Source of the DNA: Sulfurovum sp.
GTDB lineage: Bacteria > Campylobacterota > Campylobacteria > Campylobacterales > Sulfurovaceae
Length of the DNA: 64,000 nt
Reading direction: 5' to 3'
NCBI GenBank assembly: GCA_021166685.1
Contig: JAJPEU010000001.1
Location: forward strand, 62,001-126,000
In this document: positions 43,203 through 51,088 of the stretch, in pieces
How positions within the stretch are numbered: the stretch's first letter is position 1
How the letters are laid out: each line of letters begins with the position of its first letter
Notes under the pieces: model-generated
What the model was told of the DNA's origin: nothing
Database searches by the model: none
The model's input: only the letters and a program-made list of their open reading frames with translations
Program-made: the position numbers and the translations under genes

Positions 43203-43336
43203 CGTTTCTCCTTCTCTTGTCAAATCATAGCAAAAAACACAAAAACACTCAAACATATGCATTAGTCCACAACATTTGGCACTGAGGATTAGTTTCTATA
43301 AGATATTGTACAATTGCATATATAAAAAGGCATGAT

Positions 43337-43798
43337 ATGAAAATTAATATAATCGTTATAGATAAAAAAAGCAAAGAGTTACTTTATGCTCCTCTTATAG
43401 AGCATTACAAGAAGATTGCCAAACCGTTTGCCAAAGTTGAAGTGGTAGAAGTTTTTGACAAAGAGATTGCCAAGGCGCAAGATCTTTCGGCGATAGCAGC
43501 CCAGCGATCTTATACCAATGCATTAGGGAGATATCTTGGCGGAGGCACGAGTATCGCTTTGGACCCTTCTTCAAAGGAAGTCGATAGTTTTGATTTTGCA
43601 AAATTGCTTAAGGATAGTGCAGAGATAAACTTCTTTATCGGCGGTGCATACGGGCTTGAAAGGGATTTTTTGATTAAATGTAATTATGCTATATCATTTG
43701 GTAAAATAACGCTTTCACATAAGTTGGTGAAAGTAGTGTTGTTGGAGCAGATATTCAGAGGGCTTGCCATCAATCACAATCACCCATATCACAAATAG
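43337..43798 (+). CDS. rlmH: 23S rRNA pseudouridine-1915 N3-methyltransferase
   Basis: The 153-residue SPOUT methyltransferase methylates pseudouridine 1915 in helix 69 of 23S rRNA. Family marks are the N-terminal INIIVIDKKSKELLYAPLIE, the SAM-binding FFIGGAYGLERDFL, and the C-terminal ITLSHKLVKVVLLEQIFRGL followed by INHNHPYHK, which is nearly invariant. TACAAT at 43309-43314 is a likely -10 box. It leads a run with dksA, a membrane protein gene, dusB and a lipoprotein gene. Confidence 0.96.
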   Translation: MKINIIVIDKKSKELLYAPLIEHYKKIAKPFAKVEVVEVFDKEIAKAQDLSAIAAQRSYTNALGRYLGGGTSIALDPSSKEVDSFDFAKLLKDSAEINFFIGGAYGLERDFLIKCNYAISFGKITLSHKLVKVVLLEQIFRGLAINHNHPYHK

Positions 43799-43808
43799 GA
43801 ACATATAC

Positions 43809-44165
43809 ATGCTTAGCAAATCTCAGTTAGAAGAGTTTAGAATAAAATTGACTGCAAGAAAGGCGCAAATAGAAAAAAATCTTGCCGGAACTGCACTCGA
43901 GTTGGACGAAATGAGAAATCTTGATTTAAATGACGAGGGAGATTATGCGGCAGCATCCGCTGAAAGTGCAGTAGATAGTGCCATTTTAATACAACAACGC
44001 AAAGAATTAAACGAAATTGAACTTGCTTTGGATAAAATAAAAAAAGGAACTTACGGTATTTGTGAAATGTGCGAAGAACCTATAGGCCGCAAACGCCTAG
44101 AGGTGAAAAATTTTGCACGTTTTTGTATCACATGTCGGGAGATCAACGAAAAAGAACAGAAGTAA
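43809..44165 (+). CDS. dksA: DksA/TraR-family RNA polymerase-binding regulator
   Basis: The 118-residue protein has a helical N-terminal part with the coiled-coil tip region (LNDEGDYAAASAESAVDSAI) and a C-terminal four-Cys zinc finger (GICEMCEEPIGRKRL, FCITCREINEKE). DksA enters the RNA polymerase secondary channel and tunes promoters with ppGpp. The tip keeps a DEGD acidic stretch. ATG at 43809 gives the normal length with AGGAA upstream; an in-frame ATG at 43764 would overlap rlmH and add 15 unrelated residues. Confidence 0.92.
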   Translation: MLSKSQLEEFRIKLTARKAQIEKNLAGTALELDEMRNLDLNDEGDYAAASAESAVDSAILIQQRKELNEIELALDKIKKGTYGICEMCEEPIGRKRLEVKNFARFCITCREINEKEQK

Positions 44166-44175
44166 AGGATAAAAC

Positions 44176-45213
44176 ATGAGAATAGGTCTATATATGTTTG
44201 CTGCACTTACCCTTGCAGCAATTGTAGGGGCATTTGTATATACGGTAAATCCAAATAATTACCTTCTTGAGGTTACAGGAATTCATTTTAACCTTCCTGT
44301 GGCCGTTTGGGTTATCCTGCCTATGCTTTTGTTGTTAATGCTCACAATCATACATATGCTTTTTTATGGATTTAAAAACTATTTAAAATTAAAAAAATGG
44401 CAAAGGGATGCCGCAACATTGGATGACGCCTTTTATTGGTCTTTGATTAATGAACCTAAAGATCAAAAATATGCACTAGAGGAGATAAAAAATTCAGCTA
44501 TGCTTTTAAATAAAGCTTCTATCGATATGAAGGAGAACGTTGAAGGTTTAAATTCAAGACTGACAAAAATTATCAATCTTATTCAGAAGATAAAGAGCGG
44601 GGAGTATGTAGATCTCAAAGAGCATAAAATGACAAAATTATTTAGCGAAAATAATCCTCTTTTGATACAAAACAGGCTTAATCGTTTGAAGTCAGATAAA
44701 GAGTTTGTAGAAGAAGTAATGAAGTCTCCCTCTCTATTTTCCAAGGCCGTACAAAATAAAGCATTAGAAATTTTTGCAGCCAATGAAACCTTTTATAAAG
44801 CACGCAAATACGCGAAAGCTTTTGATGCAAAAAACTTAAAAGCAATGCTTCAAAGGGTCGGCGGCACAGAAGATATGGGTTTGAGTGTAGAAATTCTCAA
44901 TGAATTTGCTGAAGGGCTAAAGCTTGAGTGCAGCGATTTTGTTTATATTGCAAGTATTACAAAAAAGCAATTTACACCTGATCAGAATTTGGCATTGTTT
45001 AAAAAATATCAGCAAAACAATCTCAAAGCCCAAAATGCCTATCTTTATCTTCTTTTTGAATACGAGCTTTTAGAAGAAGTGGGTAAATACCTTGAGGAGC
45101 AGAATGAAAGCGAGTTTATAAAATTCAGAGCACTTTATGAGCTTAAACAAGAACATAAAAAATATAAACTTGAAGATCTTATAGAGGTAGATACCGTTTG
45201 CAATGAAGCTTGA
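44176..45213 (+). CDS. Membrane protein of unknown function in the dksA-dusB run
   Basis: The 345-residue product has two N-terminal membrane helices (about 4-24 and 41-65) and a long, charged, mainly helical cytosolic part with possible coiled coil (SAMLLNKASIDMKENVEGLN) and TPR-like helical pairs near the C-terminus (LFKKYQQNNLKAQNAYLYLL). I recognise no catalytic motif. It begins 10 bases after dksA and overlaps dusB by 11 bases, so it belongs to this operon. A scaffold role is only a guess. Confidence 0.75.
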   Translation: MRIGLYMFAALTLAAIVGAFVYTVNPNNYLLEVTGIHFNLPVAVWVILPMLLLLMLTIIHMLFYGFKNYLKLKKWQRDAATLDDAFYWSLINEPKDQKYALEEIKNSAMLLNKASIDMKENVEGLNSRLTKIINLIQKIKSGEYVDLKEHKMTKLFSENNPLLIQNRLNRLKSDKEFVEEVMKSPSLFSKAVQNKALEIFAANETFYKARKYAKAFDAKNLKAMLQRVGGTEDMGLSVEILNEFAEGLKLECSDFVYIASITKKQFTPDQNLALFKKYQQNNLKAQNAYLYLLFEYELLEEVGKYLEEQNESEFIKFRALYELKQEHKKYKLEDLIEVDTVCNEA

Positions 45214-46159
45214 TTTTTCTCAACCTCTCTATGTGTTAGCCCCTCTTGCCGGCTACACAGATCTTCCTTTCCGTTCTGTTGTTAAAAAATTCGGTGCAGA
45301 CTTGACGGTAAGCGAAATGATCAGTTCAAATGCTTTGGTTTATCAAAGTAAAAAAACGATTAAAATGCTTGAAAAAAGCCCTTTGGAAGATCCGTATAGT
45401 ATTCAGTTGGCAGGTTCTGACCGGGGCGTTATGAGGCGGGCCGTTGAATATCTAAATACACTTGAAGGCGTAAGCTGCATTGATCTCAATTGCGGCTGTC
45501 CGGCTCCAAAGATTGTCAATAACCTTCAAGGCTCCTCTCTGTTGACTGATTTGCCGAAAATGGGTGAAACGATCAGGACAATCAAAAAATATTCAAATAA
45601 ACCTTATACGTCAGTGAAGTTTAGACTAGGGTTTAACGAAAAGAACCACATCGAGATTGCCAAAGTGTGTGAAGATAGCGGCGCAGATTTTATTGCCGTT
45701 CATGGAAGAACAAGAGCGGGAAGATATAAGGCGGCCGTCGATTATGATGCAATACGGGAAATAAAGGAAACGGTTTCTATTCCCATTATAGCCAACGGCG
45801 ATATTGATTCGCCACAAAAAGCGAAGTGGGTGCTTGACCATACCGGCGCTGACGGAGTTATGGTAGGACGTGCAGCGGTTGGACGGCCCTGGATTTTTTA
45901 TCAGATGAAAGAAGGGATAGAGGAAGTTTCTTCAGGGCTTGTCAAAGCGGTCGTTTTAGAGCATTTTGATCAGATGATCGCCTATTATGGCGAGTATGGG
46001 GCTATCTTGTTCCGTAAGCATCTGCATACGTATTCAAAAGCAGGATACCAGAATGCTTCGGTGTTTCGAAACCTGATTAACCGTATCGAAAATGCCGGTG
46101 AAATGAGAGAAGCCGTCAGTATGTTTTTTTCTCAGCCTTTTCTGGTTCATGCGCAATGA
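45203..46159 (+). CDS. dusB: tRNA-dihydrouridine synthase
   Basis: This 318-residue FMN enzyme reduces uridines in the tRNA D-loop. It shows LAPLAGYTDLPFRSVVKKFG, the active-site LNCGCPAPKIVNN (Cys as general acid), FIAVHGRTRAGRYKAAVDYD, IANGDIDSP and GVMVGRAAVGRPWIFYQM, all Dus signatures, with best overall resemblance to the DusB branch. It overlaps the upstream membrane protein gene and the downstream lipoprotein gene (ATGA). Confidence 0.92.
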   Translation: MKLDFSQPLYVLAPLAGYTDLPFRSVVKKFGADLTVSEMISSNALVYQSKKTIKMLEKSPLEDPYSIQLAGSDRGVMRRAVEYLNTLEGVSCIDLNCGCPAPKIVNNLQGSSLLTDLPKMGETIRTIKKYSNKPYTSVKFRLGFNEKNHIEIAKVCEDSGADFIAVHGRTRAGRYKAAVDYDAIREIKETVSIPIIANGDIDSPQKAKWVLDHTGADGVMVGRAAVGRPWIFYQMKEGIEEVSSGLVKAVVLEHFDQMIAYYGEYGAILFRKHLHTYSKAGYQNASVFRNLINRIENAGEMREAVSMFFSQPFLVHAQ

Positions 46160-46908
46160 AATACTATTTTTTACTTTTAACTTTTCTGCTTGTTTCCTGT
46201 GCCGAAAAAGATATAGAAGTCATTGCTGACATTCCCGAAGCTTCAGGAATTTGTTATTCAGGCACAACAGATACGCTTTTTGTTGCCAATGATGAAGGTA
46301 AAATCTATGAAATTTCGACGAGCGGCAAGATTTTGCGCCAAAAGAAATTGGGTAAATACGATCTTGAAGGTGTGGCATGCGATGATGCTAAAAAACAGCT
46401 TTATTTTGTGCTTGAAGGCAAAGATAATCTATTAATCGTTGATCAAAATACGCTTCAAGTGCTCAAAGAGATAAATGTTGAGAGGACGTATCGCGGCAAA
46501 AAGCTGCTCGTAAAAGATAAAGAACATGGATTGGAAGGGATTGCTATAGGGGAAGATAAGATCTATTTGGCAAATCAGTCGAAAAATCCTTATCCAAAAG
46601 ATGATCCTTCAATTATTGTTGTGATTGATAAATACAATGATAAAGAAGCAAAGATAGAAACGGTCATTGACCCGCATCGCAAAGATATAGCCGGATTGAG
46701 TTTTTATAAGGGATATTTCTATATGGTGAGTGACAAAGAAGACCTTTTGATCAAATATGATCTGAAAAAAGCTAAAACTGTTTGGGTGAGAAAGTTGCCA
46801 AAATTTTCCCAGGAAGGTATCACTTTTGATAACGAAGGAATGATGTATCTCGCAGATGATGAGGGCCGGGTACTCAAATACCGCATGGATGATCTTGAAG
46901 CATTTTAG
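46156..46908 (+). CDS. SdiA-regulated-like beta-propeller lipoprotein
   Basis: The 250-residue protein has a lipoprotein signal (MKYYFLLLTFLLVSCAEKD, lipidated Cys15) and repeated propeller blades (EASGICYSGTTDTLFVANDE, LEGVACDDAKKQLYFVLE, LEGIAIGEDKIYLANQ, QEGITFDNEGMMYLADDEG). This is the SdiA-regulated protein family, of unknown function, with some likeness to phytase-type propellers. It overlaps dusB by four bases. Confidence 0.85.
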   Translation: MKYYFLLLTFLLVSCAEKDIEVIADIPEASGICYSGTTDTLFVANDEGKIYEISTSGKILRQKKLGKYDLEGVACDDAKKQLYFVLEGKDNLLIVDQNTLQVLKEINVERTYRGKKLLVKDKEHGLEGIAIGEDKIYLANQSKNPYPKDDPSIIVVIDKYNDKEAKIETVIDPHRKDIAGLSFYKGYFYMVSDKEDLLIKYDLKKAKTVWVRKLPKFSQEGITFDNEGMMYLADDEGRVLKYRMDDLEAF

Positions 46909-46966
46909 ATAGAAATCTTTTAGGATCTCATAGCCGCAACCTTGAACAAATCAATGATAAAAATGC

Positions 46967-46972
46967 TATAAT
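46967..46972 (+). promoter_or_regulatory. -10 box of the TauE/SafE-uvrA unit
   Basis: AAATGCTATAAT is an extended -10 element 27 bases before the ATG at 46999, with AAAAAGGAAC as ribosome site in between. Confidence 0.55.
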
Positions 46973-46998
46973 CTCCCTTTTCGAAAAAGGAACCATTA

Positions 46999-47736
46999 AT
47001 GTTTATGGAATTGGGGTTACTGGGTATATTTGTCGGTATTGTGTCAGGTTTTTTCGGGATTGGCGGGGGAACCGTGAGTATTCCGATTTTACTCTATCTT
47101 GGATTTGATATTAAACAGGCAATTGCAATATCGGTGATGCAAATGGCCGTCAGTTCTGTTGCCGGTGCGTTGATTCATAGAAAAAAACAGACCTATTCTT
47201 TTGGGGATATGCAGTATTTCGGTTACGGCGGTATTGCGGGCGCGATAATCGGCGGGTATCTGGTTTCAATTCTCCATGGTGCGATTTTGGGATGGATATT
47301 TCTTGCATTGGTTATCTTTACTTTGGTAAAACTCTTTCTGGCAAATCCTGAACCAATCCATGAAAAGATTGTTAATTATCCGCTTTATTTGGCTATCGGA
47401 ACCGGAGTGGGGGTTTTTTCTGGAATGCTTGGCGTAGGCGGATCAATCCTGATGACGCCTATTTTGGTCAGTTTTTTAGGATTTCCGCTTAAAAAAGCGT
47501 CATCGGTCGGTCTTTTTTATGTGATGTTTACATCGATCTCTTCTTTTGTCACGCTTTCATGGCTTGGAATGATGCAGTATCAGGCGGGAGCCATGATGGC
47601 TCTAGGTTCTCTGATTGGAATCTGGGCAGGCATCTGGCTGCTCCAAAAGATTAAAATTACTCACTATAAGCAATTTTTGGTTACTTTTTACATTGCTATA
47701 TTGATTATTACAGCAAATAAATTACTATTAGGTTAA
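46999..47736 (+). CDS. TauE/SafE-family membrane permease
   Basis: The 245-residue protein has about seven to eight helices with the duplicated family motif GIVSGFFGIGGGTVSIPIL and GVGVFSGMLGVGGSILMTPI. The family exports sulfite, sulfoacetate or related organosulfonates; in a sulfur-oxidising relative sulfite export would make sense, but substrate is not shown. uvrA follows 4 bases later and is probably co-transcribed. Confidence 0.92.
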   Translation: MFMELGLLGIFVGIVSGFFGIGGGTVSIPILLYLGFDIKQAIAISVMQMAVSSVAGALIHRKKQTYSFGDMQYFGYGGIAGAIIGGYLVSILHGAILGWIFLALVIFTLVKLFLANPEPIHEKIVNYPLYLAIGTGVGVFSGMLGVGGSILMTPILVSFLGFPLKKASSVGLFYVMFTSISSFVTLSWLGMMQYQAGAMMALGSLIGIWAGIWLLQKIKITHYKQFLVTFYIAILIITANKLLLG

Positions 47737-47740
47737 AACT

Positions 47741-50596
47741 ATGAATATGATTAAAATTTTTGGAGCAAAAGAGAACAACTTAAAAAATATAGATCTTCAG
47801 ATTCCTAAAAATAAATTGGTGGTATTTACCGGAATCAGCGGAAGCGGCAAGTCAACCCTTGCCTTTTCCACTCTCTATGCAGAAGGACAGCGCCGCTATA
47901 TCGAATCACTCTCTTCCTATGCCAGACAATTTTTGGGACAAGCCGGCAAACCCAATGTGGATAAGATAGAGGGGTTAATTCCCGCTATCGCCATAGATCA
48001 AAAAACAACTTCTAAAAATCCCCGTTCGACAGTAGGTACGATCACTGAAATCTACGATTATCTCAGGCTGCTTTTTGCCCGTGTAGGAAAACAGTATTGT
48101 CATGAATGCGGCAAACCTATCTCTTCGATGTCCGCAAGCGATATCATTGAAGAGGTGCTCAGGCTTCCGGAGGGAGCTAAACTGGTTATCATGGCACCCT
48201 TGGTCAAAGAGAAAAAAGGCGCATTTGCCGATATGTTTGAGTCTTTGCGCCACAAAGGGTATGTGCGTGCGATGGTGGATGGAGTGATGGTGCGTTTGGA
48301 TGAAGAGATAGAGCTTTCCAAGACCAAAAAACATACAATCAAAGTGATTATAGACAGAGTGGCAGTAAAGGAGGAAAGCCGCGACCGCATAGGCCAGGAT
48401 GTTGAAAAAGCACTGAAAGAAAGCTATGGCGAGATGGAAATTGAGGTGCTTAATTTTGAAGAACTGGGGCTTGAGAGGGAACATTTTCACTACTCTGAAC
48501 ATCTGGCTTGCTTTGACTGCAAGATCAGCTTCGAGCCCTTAGAGCCTGTAAGCTTCTCTTTCAATTCTCCCAAAGGGGCATGTCCCGCCTGTGATGGATT
48601 GGGAATCAGATACGCTATAGACCTTAAGAAAATCATAGATTCCGATCTGAGTATAGACAAGGGCGCAGTGAAGATCATGTACGGATTCAATAAAAGCTAT
48701 TACACCAAATTCCTAACAGCTTTTTGTGAACAAAATGGGATCAATATCCGCATTCCTTACGGAGAACTTCCTGAGTATCAGCAAAAAGCAATATTGTACG
48801 GCATAGGCGGTACGGTTGATTTTATATGGAAGAAACATAAGCTCAGTCGTGAATGGCCCGGCGTTATCAAATTTGCGCACGATATGTTCAAAGAAGAAAA
48901 AGACCTGTCCGAATATATGACTGAAAAGATATGCGATCAGTGCCAAGGACATCGGTTGAGGCCCAGTACTTTGGCAGTAAAGATTGCAGATAAAAATATT
49001 GCAGATATGGTTGATATGCCGATTGAAAAAAGCTATGCATATTTTGCAGATAAGAAAAGTTTTTCGCACTTGAATGCGCAGCAAAGCATGATAGCGCAGT
49101 CGATTCTTAAAGAGATACAAGAAAGGCTCTTTTTTTTATACGATGTGGGACTGGGATATCTTTCGCTCAGCCGTGATGCGCGAACTATATCCGGAGGAGA
49201 GGCGCAGCGTATTCGTATCGCTTCACAGATAGGTTCCGGTCTGACCGGCGTCATGTATGTGCTTGATGAGCCCAGCATCGGATTGCATGAACGTGATACA
49301 ATGAAGCTTATCCGCACACTCAATTCTCTTCGTGACAAAGGAAATTCCGTCATCGTCGTAGAGCACGATAAAGAAACGATACTGGCAGCTGATTATATCG
49401 TTGATATTGGACCCGGAGCGGGTAAATTCGGCGGAAATATTGTTTTTGCGGGAGACGCTGCCAAGCTAGTCAAAGCAAAGACGCTTACGGCGGATTATAT
49501 GTTCGGAAAAAAAGAGATCAGTTACTCTCACAACAAGCCGCAAAATGAGTGGATAGAGATCAAAAACGTGACACTGAACAATATCAAAGATCTCGATGTA
49601 AGAATACCGCTACAAAATTTCGTATGTGTAACCGGCGTCAGCGGAAGCGGTAAGAGTTCGCTTATCTTGCAAACGCTTTTGCCTGTTGCCAGGGAGCTGC
49701 TCAATCGTGCCAGAAAAGTCAATAAAATTGATGGAGTAGAGATCAACGGACTTGAAAAACTTGATAAGGTGATCTATCTTGATCAAAGCCCCATTGGGCG
49801 TACGCCTCGAAGTAATCCTGCCACATATACGGGGATTATGGATGAGATAAGAAAGCTTTTTGCCCAGACCAAAGAAGCAGAACTTCGTGGATACAAAATA
49901 GGGCGTTTCTCTTTTAACGTAAAAGGGGGACGCTGTGAGAAGTGTCAGGGTGATGGGCAGATCAAGATTGAGATGCATTTTTTGCCTGATGTTCTTGTGC
50001 GTTGCGATGCCTGTAAGGGCACACGCTATAACGCCCAAACATTAGAGGTGCACTACAAAGGCAAATCCATCGCCGATGTACTCTCTATGAGTGTAGGGGA
50101 GGCTTTAGAATTTTTTAAAGCCATTCCTGCCATTGCAGGCAAGCTGAAGACTTTGGCCGATGTGGGGCTTGACTATATCGCGTTGGGGCAAAATGCAACG
50201 ACACTTTCAGGCGGTGAAGCCCAGCGTATTAAGCTCAGCAAAGAACTTAGCCGCAAAGATACGGGTCAAACACTTTATGTTTTAGATGAGCCCACAACAG
50301 GATTGCATTTTGCGGACGTGGACAGATTGACGGGGGTGCTTCACCATCTGGTCGATCTGGGTAATTCCATTGTCGTGATAGAGCACAATCTGGATATGAT
50401 CAAAAATGCAGATTATGTTATCGATATGGGACCCGAGGGGGGAAATAAAGGAGGGCTTATTATTGCTATCGGATCGCCCGAGGAACTGGCAAAAGAGCAT
50501 AAAAAAACAAAAAGCTATACGGGCGAATATCTCGCCAAGGAGTTTGAAGAGATACAAAAACGCACCGCTTCAAAGACTTCAAAAGTTAAGAAATGA
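47741..50596 (+). CDS. uvrA: Excinuclease ABC subunit A
   Basis: UvrA finds bulky DNA damage and loads UvrB in nucleotide excision repair. The 951-residue chain has two ABC ATPase modules: Walker A GISGSGKSTL near 31 and GVSGSGKSSL near 632, signatures ISGGEAQRIRIA and LSGGEAQRIKLS, and Walker B VLDEPSIGLH and VLDEPTTGLH. Zinc modules CHECGKPI, CDQCQGHRLRP and CEKCQGDG with CDACKG are present. Length is typical and nothing is missing. Confidence 0.98.
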   Translation: MNMIKIFGAKENNLKNIDLQIPKNKLVVFTGISGSGKSTLAFSTLYAEGQRRYIESLSSYARQFLGQAGKPNVDKIEGLIPAIAIDQKTTSKNPRSTVGTITEIYDYLRLLFARVGKQYCHECGKPISSMSASDIIEEVLRLPEGAKLVIMAPLVKEKKGAFADMFESLRHKGYVRAMVDGVMVRLDEEIELSKTKKHTIKVIIDRVAVKEESRDRIGQDVEKALKESYGEMEIEVLNFEELGLEREHFHYSEHLACFDCKISFEPLEPVSFSFNSPKGACPACDGLGIRYAIDLKKIIDSDLSIDKGAVKIMYGFNKSYYTKFLTAFCEQNGINIRIPYGELPEYQQKAILYGIGGTVDFIWKKHKLSREWPGVIKFAHDMFKEEKDLSEYMTEKICDQCQGHRLRPSTLAVKIADKNIADMVDMPIEKSYAYFADKKSFSHLNAQQSMIAQSILKEIQERLFFLYDVGLGYLSLSRDARTISGGEAQRIRIASQIGSGLTGVMYVLDEPSIGLHERDTMKLIRTLNSLRDKGNSVIVVEHDKETILAADYIVDIGPGAGKFGGNIVFAGDAAKLVKAKTLTADYMFGKKEISYSHNKPQNEWIEIKNVTLNNIKDLDVRIPLQNFVCVTGVSGSGKSSLILQTLLPVARELLNRARKVNKIDGVEINGLEKLDKVIYLDQSPIGRTPRSNPATYTGIMDEIRKLFAQTKEAELRGYKIGRFSFNVKGGRCEKCQGDGQIKIEMHFLPDVLVRCDACKGTRYNAQTLEVHYKGKSIADVLSMSVGEALEFFKAIPAIAGKLKTLADVGLDYIALGQNATTLSGGEAQRIKLSKELSRKDTGQTLYVLDEPTTGLHFADVDRLTGVLHHLVDLGNSIVVIEHNLDMIKNADYVIDMGPEGGNKGGLIIAIGSPEELAKEHKKTKSYTGEYLAKEFEEIQKRTASKTSKVKK

Positions 50597-50607
50597 AATA
50601 TTTTGTT

Positions 50608-50961
50608 TTAACCATTTTTGAGATGAAACAAAACAGCACTTTTAGCAATGATAAGAAGGATGGATGCTGCGATGATCTCGTAGCCGACCATCCAGCTCAT
50701 GATAAAAAACAAATCGTCATTCAAAGACAAAAAAATATTATAATCCATTTCAGATAGAAAAAAAAGAAAAACAAAGCCGGCAAAATAAGGTAAAAAAATG
50801 ACATAGAGGCCCAGTAAGGGCAACTCCCACCCTTCAGGCAAAAAAATAGGGGTATTGGACAAATATACTTCTTGATGCCAGAAATGTCTCACCTCTTTAC
50901 GTTTTTTTAACGTTTTGCTTTTATGAACCAAATTATCTTGATCTAATATATGCGGATCCAA
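50608..50961 (-). CDS. Small membrane protein, unknown function
   Basis: The 117-residue frame begins with TTG (DPHILDQDNLVHKSKTLKKR), preceded on this strand by a G-rich GGGGGGAGGG site, and holds two to three hydrophobic helices (LLGLYVIFLPYFAGFVFLFF, MVGYEIIAASILLIIAKS). It converges with uvrA, leaving 11 bases. Hydrophobic pattern and strong purine site support a real gene, but no family is recognised. Confidence 0.55.
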   Translation of the reverse strand: MDPHILDQDNLVHKSKTLKKRKEVRHFWHQEVYLSNTPIFLPEGWELPLLGLYVIFLPYFAGFVFLFFLSEMDYNIFLSLNDDLFFIMSWMVGYEIIAASILLIIAKSAVLFHLKNG

Positions 50962-51088
50962 AGCCCTCCCCCCTTCTTTTTTTAATATCTGTTGATTATA
51001 TTAACAAAAACTTAAAGTATTTTTAAATTAGAAACGAGCCGTTTCTAACAAAGAATAAGCTAAAATAAAAAAAATATGAGGTGTGCTA

